A stretch of 64,000 bases of DNA. It comes from Phoronis australis (lineage: Eukaryota > Phoronida > Phoronidae). Below, piece by piece: positions 47,150-60,100 of the stretch. Position 1 is the stretch's first letter, and every line of letters starts with the position of its first letter. Both the position numbers and the translations under genes were made by a program. The stretch is from the NCBI GenBank assembly GCA_002633005.1, contig NMRA01000043.1:338018-402017 (forward strand). Reading direction: 5' to 3'. The notes under the pieces are model-generated. The model saw only the letters and a program-made list of their open reading frames with translations, was not told where the DNA came from and made no database searches.

Positions 47150-47790
47150 TTGTGTCCAGCTTGATAACGCGCTTGGTGAGAAGAATGAGACAAGCCTTAT
47201 GGGAATGCACAATTAACTTCATCGTGGACATTAATGTGCCAGAACAAAAAGAATTTTTGAAACGTAAATGGAATAGTGCAATTAAGAAAGTATTTAGAAA
47301 AGTGTTTAAAAATTCCCAAATCAATTATGACAAGCTTTTGAGAAAAACTAAAGAGCTTATTTATAACAAAAGCTTAATGGAAGAGATCGAAAATTATAAT
47401 ACTGAAAATCCTCAGGTAAGCCGGGATCATATCAAGAAAGTTAGTCCAAGAATTAATAAAAATTGTACCTTTCGAGGTTTATGATGAACATAATTCAGTT
47501 TGCACGAATCTGAATTTTGTACGTAATAATCCTCATCACTCCCTTTACTCAGATTTTGTTCCTGAATTTTCCTTTGATGATGAATTTTTTAAGAATATTT
47601 TACAAGCCAAAGAATACATTGAAATTTTAATGTCGTCCCCTGATTACATATGCAATGACGAATTGAACTCTGGCATTAATGTGCAAGCAGTTTAGAGAAT
47701 CATGTCCAAGGTAAAGCCTAACAAAGCGATGGATAATGACCATATCCAAAATGAATTGGTGGTGGCTGCCTTACATTAAGTATTTCATTC
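47150..47790 (+). mobile_element. Decayed LINE fragment (N-terminal part of reverse transcriptase)
   Basis: The frame at 47152-47484 reads FLKRKWNSAIKKVFRKVFKN and HIKKVSPRINKN. After frame changes it continues VYDEHNSVCTNLNFVRN, LYSDFVPEFSFDD and VKPNKAMDNDHIQNELV. The last is the 'K-x-x-KA-x-G-x-D-x-I-x-x-E' stretch before the reverse-transcriptase core in CR1/L2/Jockey-type LINEs. Stops are present. Confidence 0.7.
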
Positions 47791-47877
47791 TTCCGCAGTA
47801 TGACCTCTCAGTGTGTTTGAAATGGTGACTTATAAGCCCAAGTTGTGACTGGGTAGCAATTACTACAGGTCACTAAA

Positions 47878-47878
47878 A

Positions 47879-47912
<34 letters not shown>

Positions 47913-47922
47913 ATTGATTGTA
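47878..47922 (+). repeat. (TGAT)n-type microsatellite, possible LINE 3' tail
   Basis: About ten ATTGATTG units follow 90 bp after the plus-strand LINE fragment. CR1/L2-type LINEs often end in short tandem repeats, so this may be the tail of that insertion. Confidence 0.6.
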
Positions 47923-48449
47923 GTCTTTCGTTCATTGTGTCAAACTTCTTTTTGTTACTTTCATTGTATGTGTTAACTAATTCTTTTTTACCATCTTCTT
48001 GACTACATTTTTAACTTTCTTACTCGGCATCAGGAGCCTATGAGAGACCGGTAGTATTAGTGAATAGGTTTTATCCTGTATTAAAATTCTTACAAATGCA
48101 CAAACACTTCAAGGCCAACTCATCCTAATGAAGATAGACCAAAGGTCACATTCGGTCTATAACACTTGTAGTTACGACAAAAAATTGTGGCCCCATGAAG
48201 ATACCACTATCATCAGAACCGGTTTATGCATCATTTATTGGATGAACCACAGCAAAAATACCTTGTTAAAAATGAGCAAAAATATTAAAATCGCGTGTAA
48301 AACCACGGATTTTCTTCTTGGTCAGAAACGGCTGTCCAAAAAGTGGCACGCAACCAAACCAACAACACCGCCGTGACCTGTACAAGACCAATGATGCAAG
48401 ACATTCCTTAGTAGCAAAGTGAAGCGTCTTGATTTAATTCTGTGGTTCT

Positions 48450-49650
48450 TCTTCTTCTTCCGAAATTCAACAAGCGATCGAAATACCGGTCCTTATATGT
48501 TGGCACATGTTAGGGATAAATTTGAACTGTGCATAACTGTGTAAATAACAACAAAACAAAGAGCTGGTTAGTGCCAGGATAAAAACAAGTTTTATAATTT
48601 TCTTAGTGAGGTTGATGTTTGGGATGTGACTCGCGAAAATCTCTATGATTTTTGATGAGATGGCATGTTGTGGGAGACTATTCCAAAGTAAAATAGATGG
48701 GAAGAAAGAGTTCGCGTAGTACGTTCTCTTCATGGTATGAGAGTGGGAATTACGTGAACTAGAAATATTTGTGTGAGGAATGGCAACCAGGCTGTGCACG
48801 GTCTTGTACACGAGTCTGTTTTGAGCACGTCTTGAGTGGGTCATTTGAGAGTGGAGAGAATAGACATAACAGAGGAGTATCTTGAATGGTCATTTAGGAC
48901 GAACCTGGCTGCTTTACGCTGTATTCTTTCTATCTTGTCAATTTTGGCATGTGCGCACCCAGGGACGAGCCCCCACCTCCCATTTGTTAGCAAACGGTCC
49001 ACTTTATCAAAGATTCGAGCCCCCCATATTAAAGGCTGTGTGCGCGCATGATTAGAAAATGGGAGGGATCCCAGACAGAGGAGGAATGTTCAAGTTTTTG
49101 CCTCTCTTGTGAAGCCTAGGCCAACGCTTTTGTTTCGCGAGGTGCATTTTTGAGGTTTAGCTTAATGAAGCCAAGAATTGTTTGCCTTAGAGGTGATTTT
49201 GTCTATGTGAGTGTTCCATGATAAATTATTGCTAAGAGTGACTCTGCTCAGATTGACTCCAAGGTATGGTGCTTGATTTAAGCATTTGAGCGATGCGTTG
49301 TGAAGACTGTAATTGTATATTATGGGGGAACGTTTTCTGTGGACAGGTAGGAAACATTGAAACCCATTTCCCAGGAATTTCCCTAGCAGACTAGGGGTCT
49401 AAGTGTTTTTGGAGTATTTGGCAATCACGGGGAATAAATAGGTCCATAGAGGACTGCATCAGCAAAAAGAAGGACATTTGTAATGAAGTCAGGAAGATCA
49501 CTAACATAAAGTATTTTAATACTTTACTCATAAAAGACTGCAGGACCAAGGACAGAGCCCTGGAGCACCCCAGATTGTACTGAAGAATTTGAGAACTCGC
49601 CATTAGCGGTGACTCTCTGTGTTCTATCTTAGAGAAAGGAAGGTTGAAGT
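48450..49650 (-). mobile_element. 5'-truncated LINE, palm to C-terminus of reverse transcriptase (CR1/L2/Rex-like)
   Basis: Minus frames in order: SGVLQGSVLGP, NVLLFAD (the palm F-A-D-D motif, one D lost), WGNSWEMGFNV, PYLGVNLSRVTLSNNLSWNT, KIERIQRKAARFVLNDHSRY and NRLVYKTVHSLVAIPHTN, ending SFFPSILLWNSLPQ. These match the palm, thumb and C-terminal 'nSFFPR-i-WN-LP' regions of non-LTR reverse transcriptases. Several frameshifts and stops show it is dead. Confidence 0.85.
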
Positions 49651-50588
49651 TAAACTGAAACAGATGACAGTGAAAAAGTTTTTAAAAATTTTTCCAAAGA
49701 AAAGTTAGTGGCAATGTTCCCTTTTTGTAACTTTTCAAATTAAAATTCACTGATCTTCATAGCATCTTCTCCAATTTGTAGAATTTCAAAACAAATCCCT
49801 ACGAAATGTGGAATCACAGGTCCCCTTCTCTAGCTAGTGTAATAAAGTAGCAAAAATGAAACAACACAAGTTTTGCAGTAAAAATCAAACTTTTTAATGC
49901 ATCAAATGATAAAATCTGTAGAGTAAGTGAGCTCAATCTTCCCATTCAAAGAGTCAAGCCACACAGACAATACTATTTCACCCAGATGTTTCATATGTGC
50001 CAGTATTTTAATGAAAACACCAAGTTCCGAAAATGCATATACTGCTAACAGAAACAGCCATTTGAACAGCAATTTCTATAACTGCAGTTTCCATAGCAAC
50101 TAACCGAGCCTTAATCGTCACGTTACTTAAGCCGGTGCAGTAGTTCACCCTTACTCTCAGTCTTGGCTGAACAACACATAGAAAGCAAGTTCACTAAAAA
50201 ACTTACAAAAGTTACACAAAACAACCAAATATTAAACAAGCCTAGTCATGACAGGTCAAATGTAAATAAATAAGGGGACACATTAGGATTAGTACAAGTA
50301 AGACCAGTGCCCAGATTTTCCTCATCAAGGAAACTGGTTTGTGCTACAGCCCAAAGTGAAAACTTAGCCAAGAATGCAAGAGAATACGATCAGAACTGAA
50401 CAAAAAATACAAGCACTCAATGGCACTAGGTTAAAATTTAAAAGTTAACCTATAAATTAAGTACATGTTCCATCAGTTTCAATATACCATAGTGTAAAAA
50501 CGTATTATCTATGAAACTGTTTGCTGCTAAATGGACAACTATAAGATAGTTGCCAACTGATAAAGTATTGCACATACAATGCATTGCT

Positions 50589-50594
50589 TTTATT
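50589..50594 (-). terminator. Candidate polyadenylation signal of the TMEM131-like gene
   Basis: TTTATT reads AATAAA on the minus strand, about 400 nt past the stop at 51000-51002. A further signal downstream is possible. Confidence 0.3.
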
Positions 50595-50999
50595 TAGGCA
50601 GCAAGCATCAATAAGTTTCATCAAACCAATAAGGGGATAAGTTTGTAAGAGAATATTCATTGAGACCATTACTCAAAAAATAGTACCTTTCAAGACAACT
50701 AAGCAACTGATTGTCGTCAACCATTCTTCTAAAGTTGTAACTTGACCATTTCAACTCTTCAAAAAGAATGGTCGAAAACATGTTACATGTTGTTCCAAGA
50801 CGAGCTAACAGCTGAACTGACTCGGTAAAATTCAAAGCAATGAGCGTTACAGAGAAGCCTAAGAAAGCCTTTAACTGACATCAAGTCAACTTGTGACCTC
50901 ACGTCACCAGAGTCACACACACCAACACACCAAAACAGTTTCCTGAAACACCATCATTAATCTGTCAAGTTGCTCGTCCTTGTTGTGTCATGCCATGCT

Positions 51000-51101
51000 T
51001 TAGTCAGTCTCCGGTTTAGGGATCCCCCAGTTGCTGTTTCTGGCTGCAGACGGTCCCCAGATACTGCCGAGGGCATTGAACGGGTCAAAACCTCCCAAGT
51101 C
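51000..51101 (-). CDS. TMEM131: TMEM131-like last exon
   Basis: 34 codons including TAA: DLGGFDPFNALGSIWGPSAA then RNSNWGIPKPETD. The acceptor is TTTACAG. It carries two of the tail's Trp motifs. Confidence 0.85.
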   Translation of the reverse strand, partial: DLGGFDPFNALGSIWGPSAARNSNWGIPKPETD

Positions 51102-54100
51102 CTGTAAATGAGACAACAACTGTGGGTCCATGTAACACTCACAGGAAATAATTCATGGGTTTAATCAGAGGTTTTAAAATTTTATTACAAAACAAATACC
51201 CTGACCTTAACTTCACCAAACCATTAATCAAAAAATATATTAACTAGGTTGTGAGATATGAAAGTGAGGAATCTAACATTTTGATGTTGGTTTTACTAAA
51301 AATATGAATTACTGGATACCATTATTAAAGTGGAACTTGCACACTAAATCCTTATCCCTGTGACAACTTGGTCAAATTAGTTAGAAACACTACATATAGA
51401 GACGATGTGGATATGAAGTAAGTTGAAAATTGCCAGATGTTTCTAAGAACGAGTTTTGGGTCGAAAATGATCCGTTGTGTCCAGTAAGTATCGTACATGG
51501 TGTTGGGGAATAACACACTGCAGATGCAGGTTATGTGAGACCCCACAGTGTGGACGTTCGAGTGCTAAATCCAGGTACAAATTGCCAAGTTAACTGCTGC
51601 TGTTAACTTAACCCTTGTCCTGCACTAGGCCAAGTCAGCCAACATGCCAATAATCCTATTACAATGCTTTGGGTGTACTCAATCGACTATAAGCTGCAGC
51701 TGGGCTAGGAGAGTACACTCACTTCAGGACACTTGTGATTTTCATTCAGAAATTGGTTCACAGTTTCCTCTACACTTCTCTGATTTAAACCATGTGGCTG
51801 TGATTGCCAGTTTGGGAGATATTGGCAGGTTTATGTAAGTGTAGACAAATAGTTTAATTAAATGGCTGGAGCTAGACATGAGAAGATGAGAGTGGCCCAG
51901 TTTACTTTCACTAAGGCTATGATGAAGATTTACATATGGTGAAAATCTCCATTAAATTCTGGACAACTTTTATGTTGCCATCTTTTCTGTGAAATTAACA
52001 GTTACCCTTCAAATTTCCAATTTAAAATTGTTACATCATTAGTTTGGGTGAACCTCATAACAGCTTAGTGAACACCAGTAGTGGTGACCTCCTTAGCTCA
52101 GCACACAGGGAAAGTAGACTCAGCAGGATAAGGGTTAAATCAGGACAGAAGTTAACAGTTCATACTGACTACAACTCTCCAATAGTCAACATGTTGATAT
52201 TAGTACAAAAGGGCCTTAAACTGCTTTACCAATGAAACTTGCAAACTGTGTAATAACGAAATGAACAAGTCAGTCCAACAAGGAATAGATCACATCTTGT
52301 ATTTACATTCACTTTTATTGAATAAAGATGCAGACTACGTGGCAGAGTCATGTTTATGTTGAGTTTGTATGAAGTTATATCCATTACGCAGCAGAATGAT
52401 TCATGATATTGCTTTTCTATTTGTATTTGTCACTATGAAATCTACTATACTTGTGCTGCCTGATTCAGGGAATGCTTTGAGAGCTTAACTATGACTTGTG
52501 CATCTCAAGCACTAATTCACTGTTCTAATTATTCTTATCTCAGCAAAGATGTGATTGGACAACAGTAATTGTTCAGATTAGATGACCGACTTTGTGAATT
52601 CCGAAGTACAGTTGTAACTTAATTTTAGTTTAGTTCATTTCAGTGTACTATTGTGAGAGAGGTGTGTTTAGTAAAGTTCACATTTTACTGCAAGGCTCAT
52701 CAACAGTTTACTACACTCCAGCAAATTTTTGACTGGCAGTTTGCAAGACGTACCTTGTTAGCCACGTCATCGGGTGCAGTGTCCAATGGTTCCACACTGT
52801 TGGTAGACTGGTCAAGCAGCGAGGACTCCGCAGAGCCGGCATTAGCCCAAATGGAGGACACAGAGTCCCAGCTGGAATTGGCTGCCTCAGACAGACCACC
52901 CCACAGTCCAGACGCCATCTATAGGAGAAGGGAAAGGGTATGTTAGGTGACAAGCCAATGGTATTCTTAGAATTCTCCCTACACAAATGCCACTCGCACA
53001 TTGGAGAATGGTATAATCTCACCAATTTCAGACTCAAAAGGCAAACAAGTGATATTTTATTTTCTCACTTTTTCCATAAATGATACGTAACACCATATTA
53101 ATGTTTTGCCAATGTTAAAGAACTTTTAGAACCATAGCACCATATTGATACAGTATTTTGAGAACATTGAGGACATTCTCAGCATCAGAAGCCTTTGAAA
53201 ATGAAAAACGGTAATTATTTTGGAAGTCATTTTGTTCATGAAGCTCCAATTAGACACTATGATAGTGTAGACATATCAAAACTATAGAATTTGGACTTAC
53301 AGGAGATGGCTTGGGTGGTGAGTCAGTCACTGTCGACCACTTCTCGGGTGGGATGAATTGAGGGTCCCAGAGCGCCTCGGGCGACTGGACAGGGCTGATA
53401 TTGAAGCCTGGCCAGTCATCACCCTTCATCAGCTTCCGTTGGTACTCCATCAGGAGGCGACGTCTCTCAGCCTGAAGGCGCTGCATCATGGTAGGTGGCG
53501 ACTCATATGACAGGCCTGGCTTCAGGGCTGTAATAGGAACCCTCGCTGGTTAGGTAAACAGTCTAACTGGATTACAACAGCCAAACCCTCATGGAACCTT
53601 TCTAAAATGTTTATTGTAACAAACTCAACTTGTGTACACTTGGGTTGTAAATGAATGCATAACTAGGTTTGTGGTAATGCAAATGTAGCATACTGCTACT
53701 ATATAGGTTCACTGTCTTGCAATCAAGGGGTGACGTAATAATCGAAAGGACAAGAGTGCAACCTTAACACTTCGACCTGCCGGGCCTTATGCAATCCTAT
53801 TGTTACATCAGATAACACAAATGGCAGTGCAGACAACGATCTAGATTGTTGCTCCTTCTGCGCAAAGGGACAACACAGTGACTGCTTAAATGAAGGGGTT
53901 TGTTATGGGAGAACGAGGGAAAGATAATAACATAATATATTGGTATTAATAGCTACTGAGGGAAAAGACACAATAGCTGACTTACGTGTTATGATATGTG
54001 AACTGGGGCAATTGTACATAATTCAAATTTCAAGTATATAATTCAAAAGCTACAAAATAAACCAGACAATAAAGTAACAAAGGCCATGTCCTTTGGAAAG

Positions 54101-57100
54101 CATTGAACTAGCGTAAATATGGAAGAACCAGCTGGCACTCACCATCTAATCCATATACCGGAGATGGTGGCTGGTTCCACGAGTTGGGTTCCTTTGCATG
54201 TCCACCCAGCTGGAACGGGCTGACATCTGGTGGGAGAATGGGCACTGGGTTAGAGTTCCAAGATGGTTGCTGTTGAACACGGCTACCGATGGGACCGGGG
54301 CTCGAACCTGAAGTGGGAAATGAGCGAGAGTTACGATAATGGCTACAAGGGTACCTGCATGCAGGGCTTCCCTGCAGATGGAAAGTGGAGAAAGTACACA
54401 TCGCCACGACAACCACATGCTTCACTAAGCATTGCATGAGAGAACAGATCTAAGTTAAAACTTCAATACAGTAAAACTGTCAGAGAGGCAGTGGAACTCA
54501 AGACTACTCAGACGAACAGATGCAGAACTGTGGATTTCGTTACCGAATCAGAATTCTATTAAAAATACTGTAACTATTGCCAAAGTGTAACAGTCCAAAC
54601 AAAACTCCTGACTTCATAGAAATCTGTTGAGTGGAGCTGAAGTCACCTCATAATACAATTATGTTATGATTGACTGTAGCCAATAGAAAGCACACCTACT
54701 CTGTATGAAGTCTTTCTTGAGCAGATGAAATCCAATTTCATAAATTAAGCTGATGATATTAAGAGTTGCTTAACGACACATTGCATTTGTAATCCCTTTT
54801 AAGTCGGTGATAATGTGAAACCCGTTTATAGTCCCTAACGTCTTTAAGATTACACAACGGCCACTTTGTGTAAGGTTTTGACTATAGGATCGATCAAAAT
54901 AACCTCCTGATCTCTCCTGTTTTTACAACTTAGAAAAGTTAAAATGTTTTCAAACTAACAAATAATCTATTGATACTATAAAATAAGTAAACTAGATCCT
55001 TTACAAAAGAAAATCAAACTAGCAGTGTAACACAGGCAGTCATTAACTTATATTAACAAACCTGTTGGTCGGAAGTCATCCACCAACATAAAGGCGGGAC
55101 TGCCAGTGCTGATGGAGTCACCACAAGCATGGTTAGGTGCTGCTGCTGCTGTTGCATTGGAGTCCAGGACCATCCCTTGGCCATTGACGACAGCATTGCT
55201 GAAGCTCCCAGCTGATGTGGGGTTGACCAAACTGCCAGCCGTACGGGTATTGCCACGGCGACCATACTGCATCTCCACCTGTTGAGTCTGGTAGGCCATC
55301 TCCGAGAAGTCTTCTGTAAGAGACAGTCACATTTATTTTGATAACGCTGCAGTGGAAGTAATGCATTTGTTCAGGTAAACACCTAGTGTTTAAAGTACAT
55401 TGAATATTCAGATAATGTGAACCCATTGGTTATACCACTCATTGGAGTAGTCCTAGAAAAATAGTGGGGGACATAGAGCACCGAGGTGAACCAAAGACAT
55501 AAATATTGTCAGGTTCCAGTGCAAAAAACAAATTTTTGTAAAATAGAAACACAATATTAAATTTTGTTTAATTTTGACCAAAGCAAGACAGAAAATGGAA
55601 TTGTACTAAAGGGACGCCTCCCCTGGCTGCATCACTCTTAACTACATCCCCAATACAACTTGAAAAATCATGCAAAAGCAAGCAGTAGCCTAACTGTGCT
55701 ATACCAGTCAAGACAGTCACGTGCTTCAAGTACGTAGTAGTACGATAATAATAATGTGATAATGTTAAATCCAATAGTATTACTAGGGCATAAAAACAAT
55801 AACAAAAAGGAGAAAACATGGCACAAAGACAATGCTCTCCTCATGTGCGGTATTTATGCAGTTTTGCTTTTACCCATGGGAGTAAACTCTCGTTACTGCT
55901 TATTTTTAAATTGATGCATTGCGATTTCTCAGCCTGGACAACACCATGTCCAGCAACACAACAACATCAAGAAGCCTATAGTTCTAACACACATGGTGAC
56001 AGTAAAGTTTTAAGAAAAGACGGCTAACCCGGTACAACAAGAGGGTCAGGCATGTCCCACAGAGGCGGTGGGGAGTCCTTGCTGACGTCGCTGCTGTCGG
56101 TGTCGAACACGAGTGGGGTGTGGCCTGTGAGAATGAGGAGACTGTGACACAACAACGACATAACAACAACATCAACAGTGTGAAGAAACAATCAGCATAC
56201 TGGAGGCAATACTACTTGATCAGTCAGCTGTCAATCATAGTATGAGTTGTACAATAAATGTATGACCTCTGGCTGTAGAGTATCCAGAGTATAGCAACAG
56301 GATTTAGATGGGCCTGGCCAGAGATTACAGTAAAAAGTCTTCAGCGTGGATCACAATATGGTGGAAAATTTCAGTTTAAATAATTTCTTGACAAAAATAA
56401 TCATTAAGAAAAAAACACTTCCTTGCTAGCATTAGTCTTACTGTGCCATTATTCTAAACCAATATTCTAAACCAATATTCGACACAATTTTGAGCACTTG
56501 CAGCAAAGTTGTAAGCCTTTAACAAACTTAAAAATGGAAATGCCAGTAATACTAATTTTGTCCAATAGGACGAATGGAGTTCAATGATTACTTCAACAGG
56601 AATTTGTGATTTTGGCTCGACCTTATTAGTGCTACGTAGCACTTTTAACACCTGTTGTGAAAGTTGCTAAACTTTGGGGTAATAGTCAGGTACAATGGTC
56701 TGGCATTTTGAGAACCATCTTTCTCCAATGAATAATGGCCATCAAACTGGTTACCAAAATCCAGCACCTCTGTAAGTAACCATTGACAACTTCAATTCAG
56801 TTGTGGTAAATACAAAACTATGAGCTAATTTTGCATGGAGACAGGCATTAAATGGTCAATTTGCACATGACTGAATTGTACGACACTTTTTCGAACCAAG
56901 TGAAAATCATGAAAAATGCTGGATGTTCTTTAACCTTTGCTTAAAACCTTCTACCTCAATATTCAAGTTGGTTTTGAGCTCATGGCTGGCATTCTGATAC
57001 ATTGTTATGAATTGAAAGGGCCTTGAAGGCCATGCTAATCCGCCACGCCAATAGAGTAACTTAAGTAGTCCAGTCTAAAGCGACAACAAACTATCACTTC

Positions 57101-60100
57101 TTATGAAGCCTAGAAATCATTTTTGTCTGAATAGAGAGGTAAATTTTATTCCGATAAGGGGCTTTGTTGTGTTTTTGACAGCAGTCACAGGTATATAGTA
57201 TCATTAAAGAAATAATTCCTGCAGATACAACAACAAAGAAACTGACCGTTTACAAATAAGATTTACATACAATCATGCAGTGAAACATTAAAACTCTGCT
57301 TACTCTTTAGCCGCATAGGACGGGTGGGCTTGGCGTTCTTCTTTGCAGCCTTCATGGTAGCTTCGGAGGCCATCGTGTGTGGGGATGATGGGGGCTCTTT
57401 AAGGTCATAATGCTTGCCATTCTCTCGGTGAGGAGTGTAAGGCAGGGACAGTGATCTGTAATCAATCATGTACAACTGTTTTCCAATAGTAAAGAAAGAC
57501 TATTAGTAAATAAGAGACTTTCGGTGATATGTTTTAGATCAAATTTCCACTTGTGTCATCACACTAACATGGTACAGATATCAGCTGAGTTTTGTGCGTT
57601 CAAAATGTAACAACACCTTGATATGTTAGCCCTTCCCACACCTAATTTTTTTCCTTTCATCGAATATATCTGAAGGTAAATTCCAAAACCAAAGCATCAT
57701 TATTGGAATATAAAGAACACTAACACAAAATTAATACAATTTTATTAGACTGTGGAAAGAAGTGTTTGAACAGATTTAACCTTGGTAAATTTTCAACATG
57801 GCAGCTTCTTTGCATTACTTGGCATTAAAACATATTATTGGAACTCAGACACATAGTAATGACTCACATACTTGAATGTGCTTCATGATACATTTCATGA
57901 AACAAAACGAATCACTGACTGTAGACTAAACACATTCATTAGCTAACAACTGCACGGTGTTGTTAATCTGTGATGTTACCACATGCATTCAATTCATAAA
58001 TCTGCAACAAAGGTACATGCATTCTCATAATGAGCCATGCAGCAGCAGCTCTCAAGCTCACCAGTGATCAGCATGGATTGCATGAGAACTCATGAGACAC
58101 TTTCATAGGATTTGATTCTACACAGCAGTGTTGTCTAAATCACCACAGTTCACTGGTGTCTAAAGGCCATTTTTGAGGCTGCCAACTGCGTAAAGTCTGT
58201 TCTGCTGGCCTGACTGTAAGTGAATCTTTGACAACATAAGCAACACTTTAATTTGTATTTCGTCTCAAACACTCACGTCTCCAAGATGTTCGCCTTATCA
58301 GCCTTGCTTCTCTTGCTCTTAACCTTTTCAGAGAAGCCATTCTCCTGAAGGTGTGGCTCGCCCGAGGGATGGGGATCATCAGCAGACTTCTTCGCCTTGG
58401 TCTTAGTCTTCTGTTTCTCTGCCTTGGGCACGAGTGGTTCTGGAGTAGAGCAGCCGGCGCTGGAGTTCTGCAAGGGGAGATAAGCATGCCACAAACAGGT
58501 ACAAAACGTGCCATACATCTAAGGAACTGAATAGCTGTGCACACCTACCATTCCCATTGGTAGTCAATTAAATGGGCACTTCCTCTAGACTTAAAAGCTA
58601 AACATGGAAATGAAGAAACAGAATGGATTAAGCAACATGAACATCAATAGAGGGATAATCTGCAATTCATGCACAGCGGCTCACGTTAGTTGGACAACAC
58701 TGTCAAAACTAATATCATTTCTACAAATTTTTACTTGCCAATGCCCTGTACGATTGGTGGGTGGGGGAGAGTGAAAATCATTTTCTGACATAGCATAGGA
58801 AAATTTGACACCCGTTTTGTGTGGGTGAGCAACTTTCGCTATATAACTTGCACTTTAGGTGGTGACTGTGGAAGAAATGTTCCTTTAAAGCAGCTTGAGC
58901 CAAGCCATCTCAAAAGAAGCTGAATTCAATGGGTTCAAGGCATTAGTAAACAATTACACTTCTACACCACACACACACTACAATCATTAATTAGCACAAA
59001 CCTTGTCATCATTGTCAAGACTAGAGGTCTCTGTGGTCGTCGAGGAGTTATCGTCCCTATCCAGCTCATTCATTTCCTTACGCTGTTTCTTCTCCAGCTC
59101 TCGTCGTTCTTTCTCTTCTCGGCGAATCATAGCTTTAGTCTTGTGCTTCATCTTCTTCTTACCTACAAAGTCAACCTTCCAATGTGAGTTCAATTTTAAA
59201 TTTCAATTTTAACCACATTAGACTACAAGTCATTGTAAACTACTGCACACTAAAAAAAAACAATTCCTAGAATTAATGGAACATTATTGATTTTATGACC
59301 AAAAAACATGCTTTTGAGGTTATTGTTAGACTTTTTTAAGAAATGAGTGTTTTTTGTGATTTGATTACAAATCTCCAAGTATCACCATTGTCTGACAGAC
59401 ATTTACTGAAATCATTATTCACTTCAGTCGTATTGAAAACCATCATATCCAATAAAGTAAATAAAATGTACCGTCTTTCTTTTTTGACTCTACATCAAGC
59501 AGATTATTAGTGACAGTAGTAACGTTGGCAACGACGATGTCCGGCTTTACATGATCTTTGATCAGCTTGCTGTTTAACTTGTTCTCGTTGTTGACTTTCT
59601 CCAAGACTTCAGCGGACTTCCTCTTTTCAGTATTTTCCTTGTTCTTCTTGTCTTCAAAATTACTGTTAATACTCTGTAGCTCAGCCGAGTTTCGTTTCGC
59701 GAGTTTTTGACGCGACCGCTGCTTCAACTCACCTCGGTTTTCATTGTTGAGTATACTAGCCTTTTCTGTTTGACATTTTGACTGTTTTAATTCTTTTTCT
59801 CGAGAACTCTGTCGATCATACGATGGGCGTATCGTCTCGACCTTTAGGATGGTCTTGTTATTGCCAACAGGTGGTGATCCGTTCTCCTTCTTCTCTTTTG
59901 TCTCCGACTTGCACCCAAAAAAATTGAATGACGGTAGGTGACTCGAGATCTTGCAATCACGGCCTGATTTGGACGAGGTCAGACTGGTCAACCGACGGAG
60001 ATCGAAAATCTTGCTGCGGTCAAACTGCCCATTGAGCAAGACATCCGCTTGGAATATGCGGTCTGACTCGATGTACGTGTAGAGTAGGATGACTAATAGG

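Larger units (their letters stand above)
39001..50999. other. Intergenic region between the LAPTM-like and TMEM131-like genes
   Basis: No gene I can support. It holds minisatellites, an N-split duplication, LINE pieces (listed separately), and the presumed 3' untranslated region of the TMEM131-like gene toward its right end. At 44201-44755 several overlapping plus frames (SNTAIVDYKLKRV, QYFLSHNSPQPCFLILFD) hint at a frameshifted coding relic, but I recognise no family. Confidence 0.5.

Noticed and set aside
50608-50835. 75-aa minus-strand frame past the TMEM131-like stop codon
   Set aside because: Lies in the presumed 3' untranslated region with no acceptor linking it to the gene and no known motif.
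52653-52946. 97-aa plus-strand frame
   Set aside because: Antisense shadow of a TMEM131-like exon.
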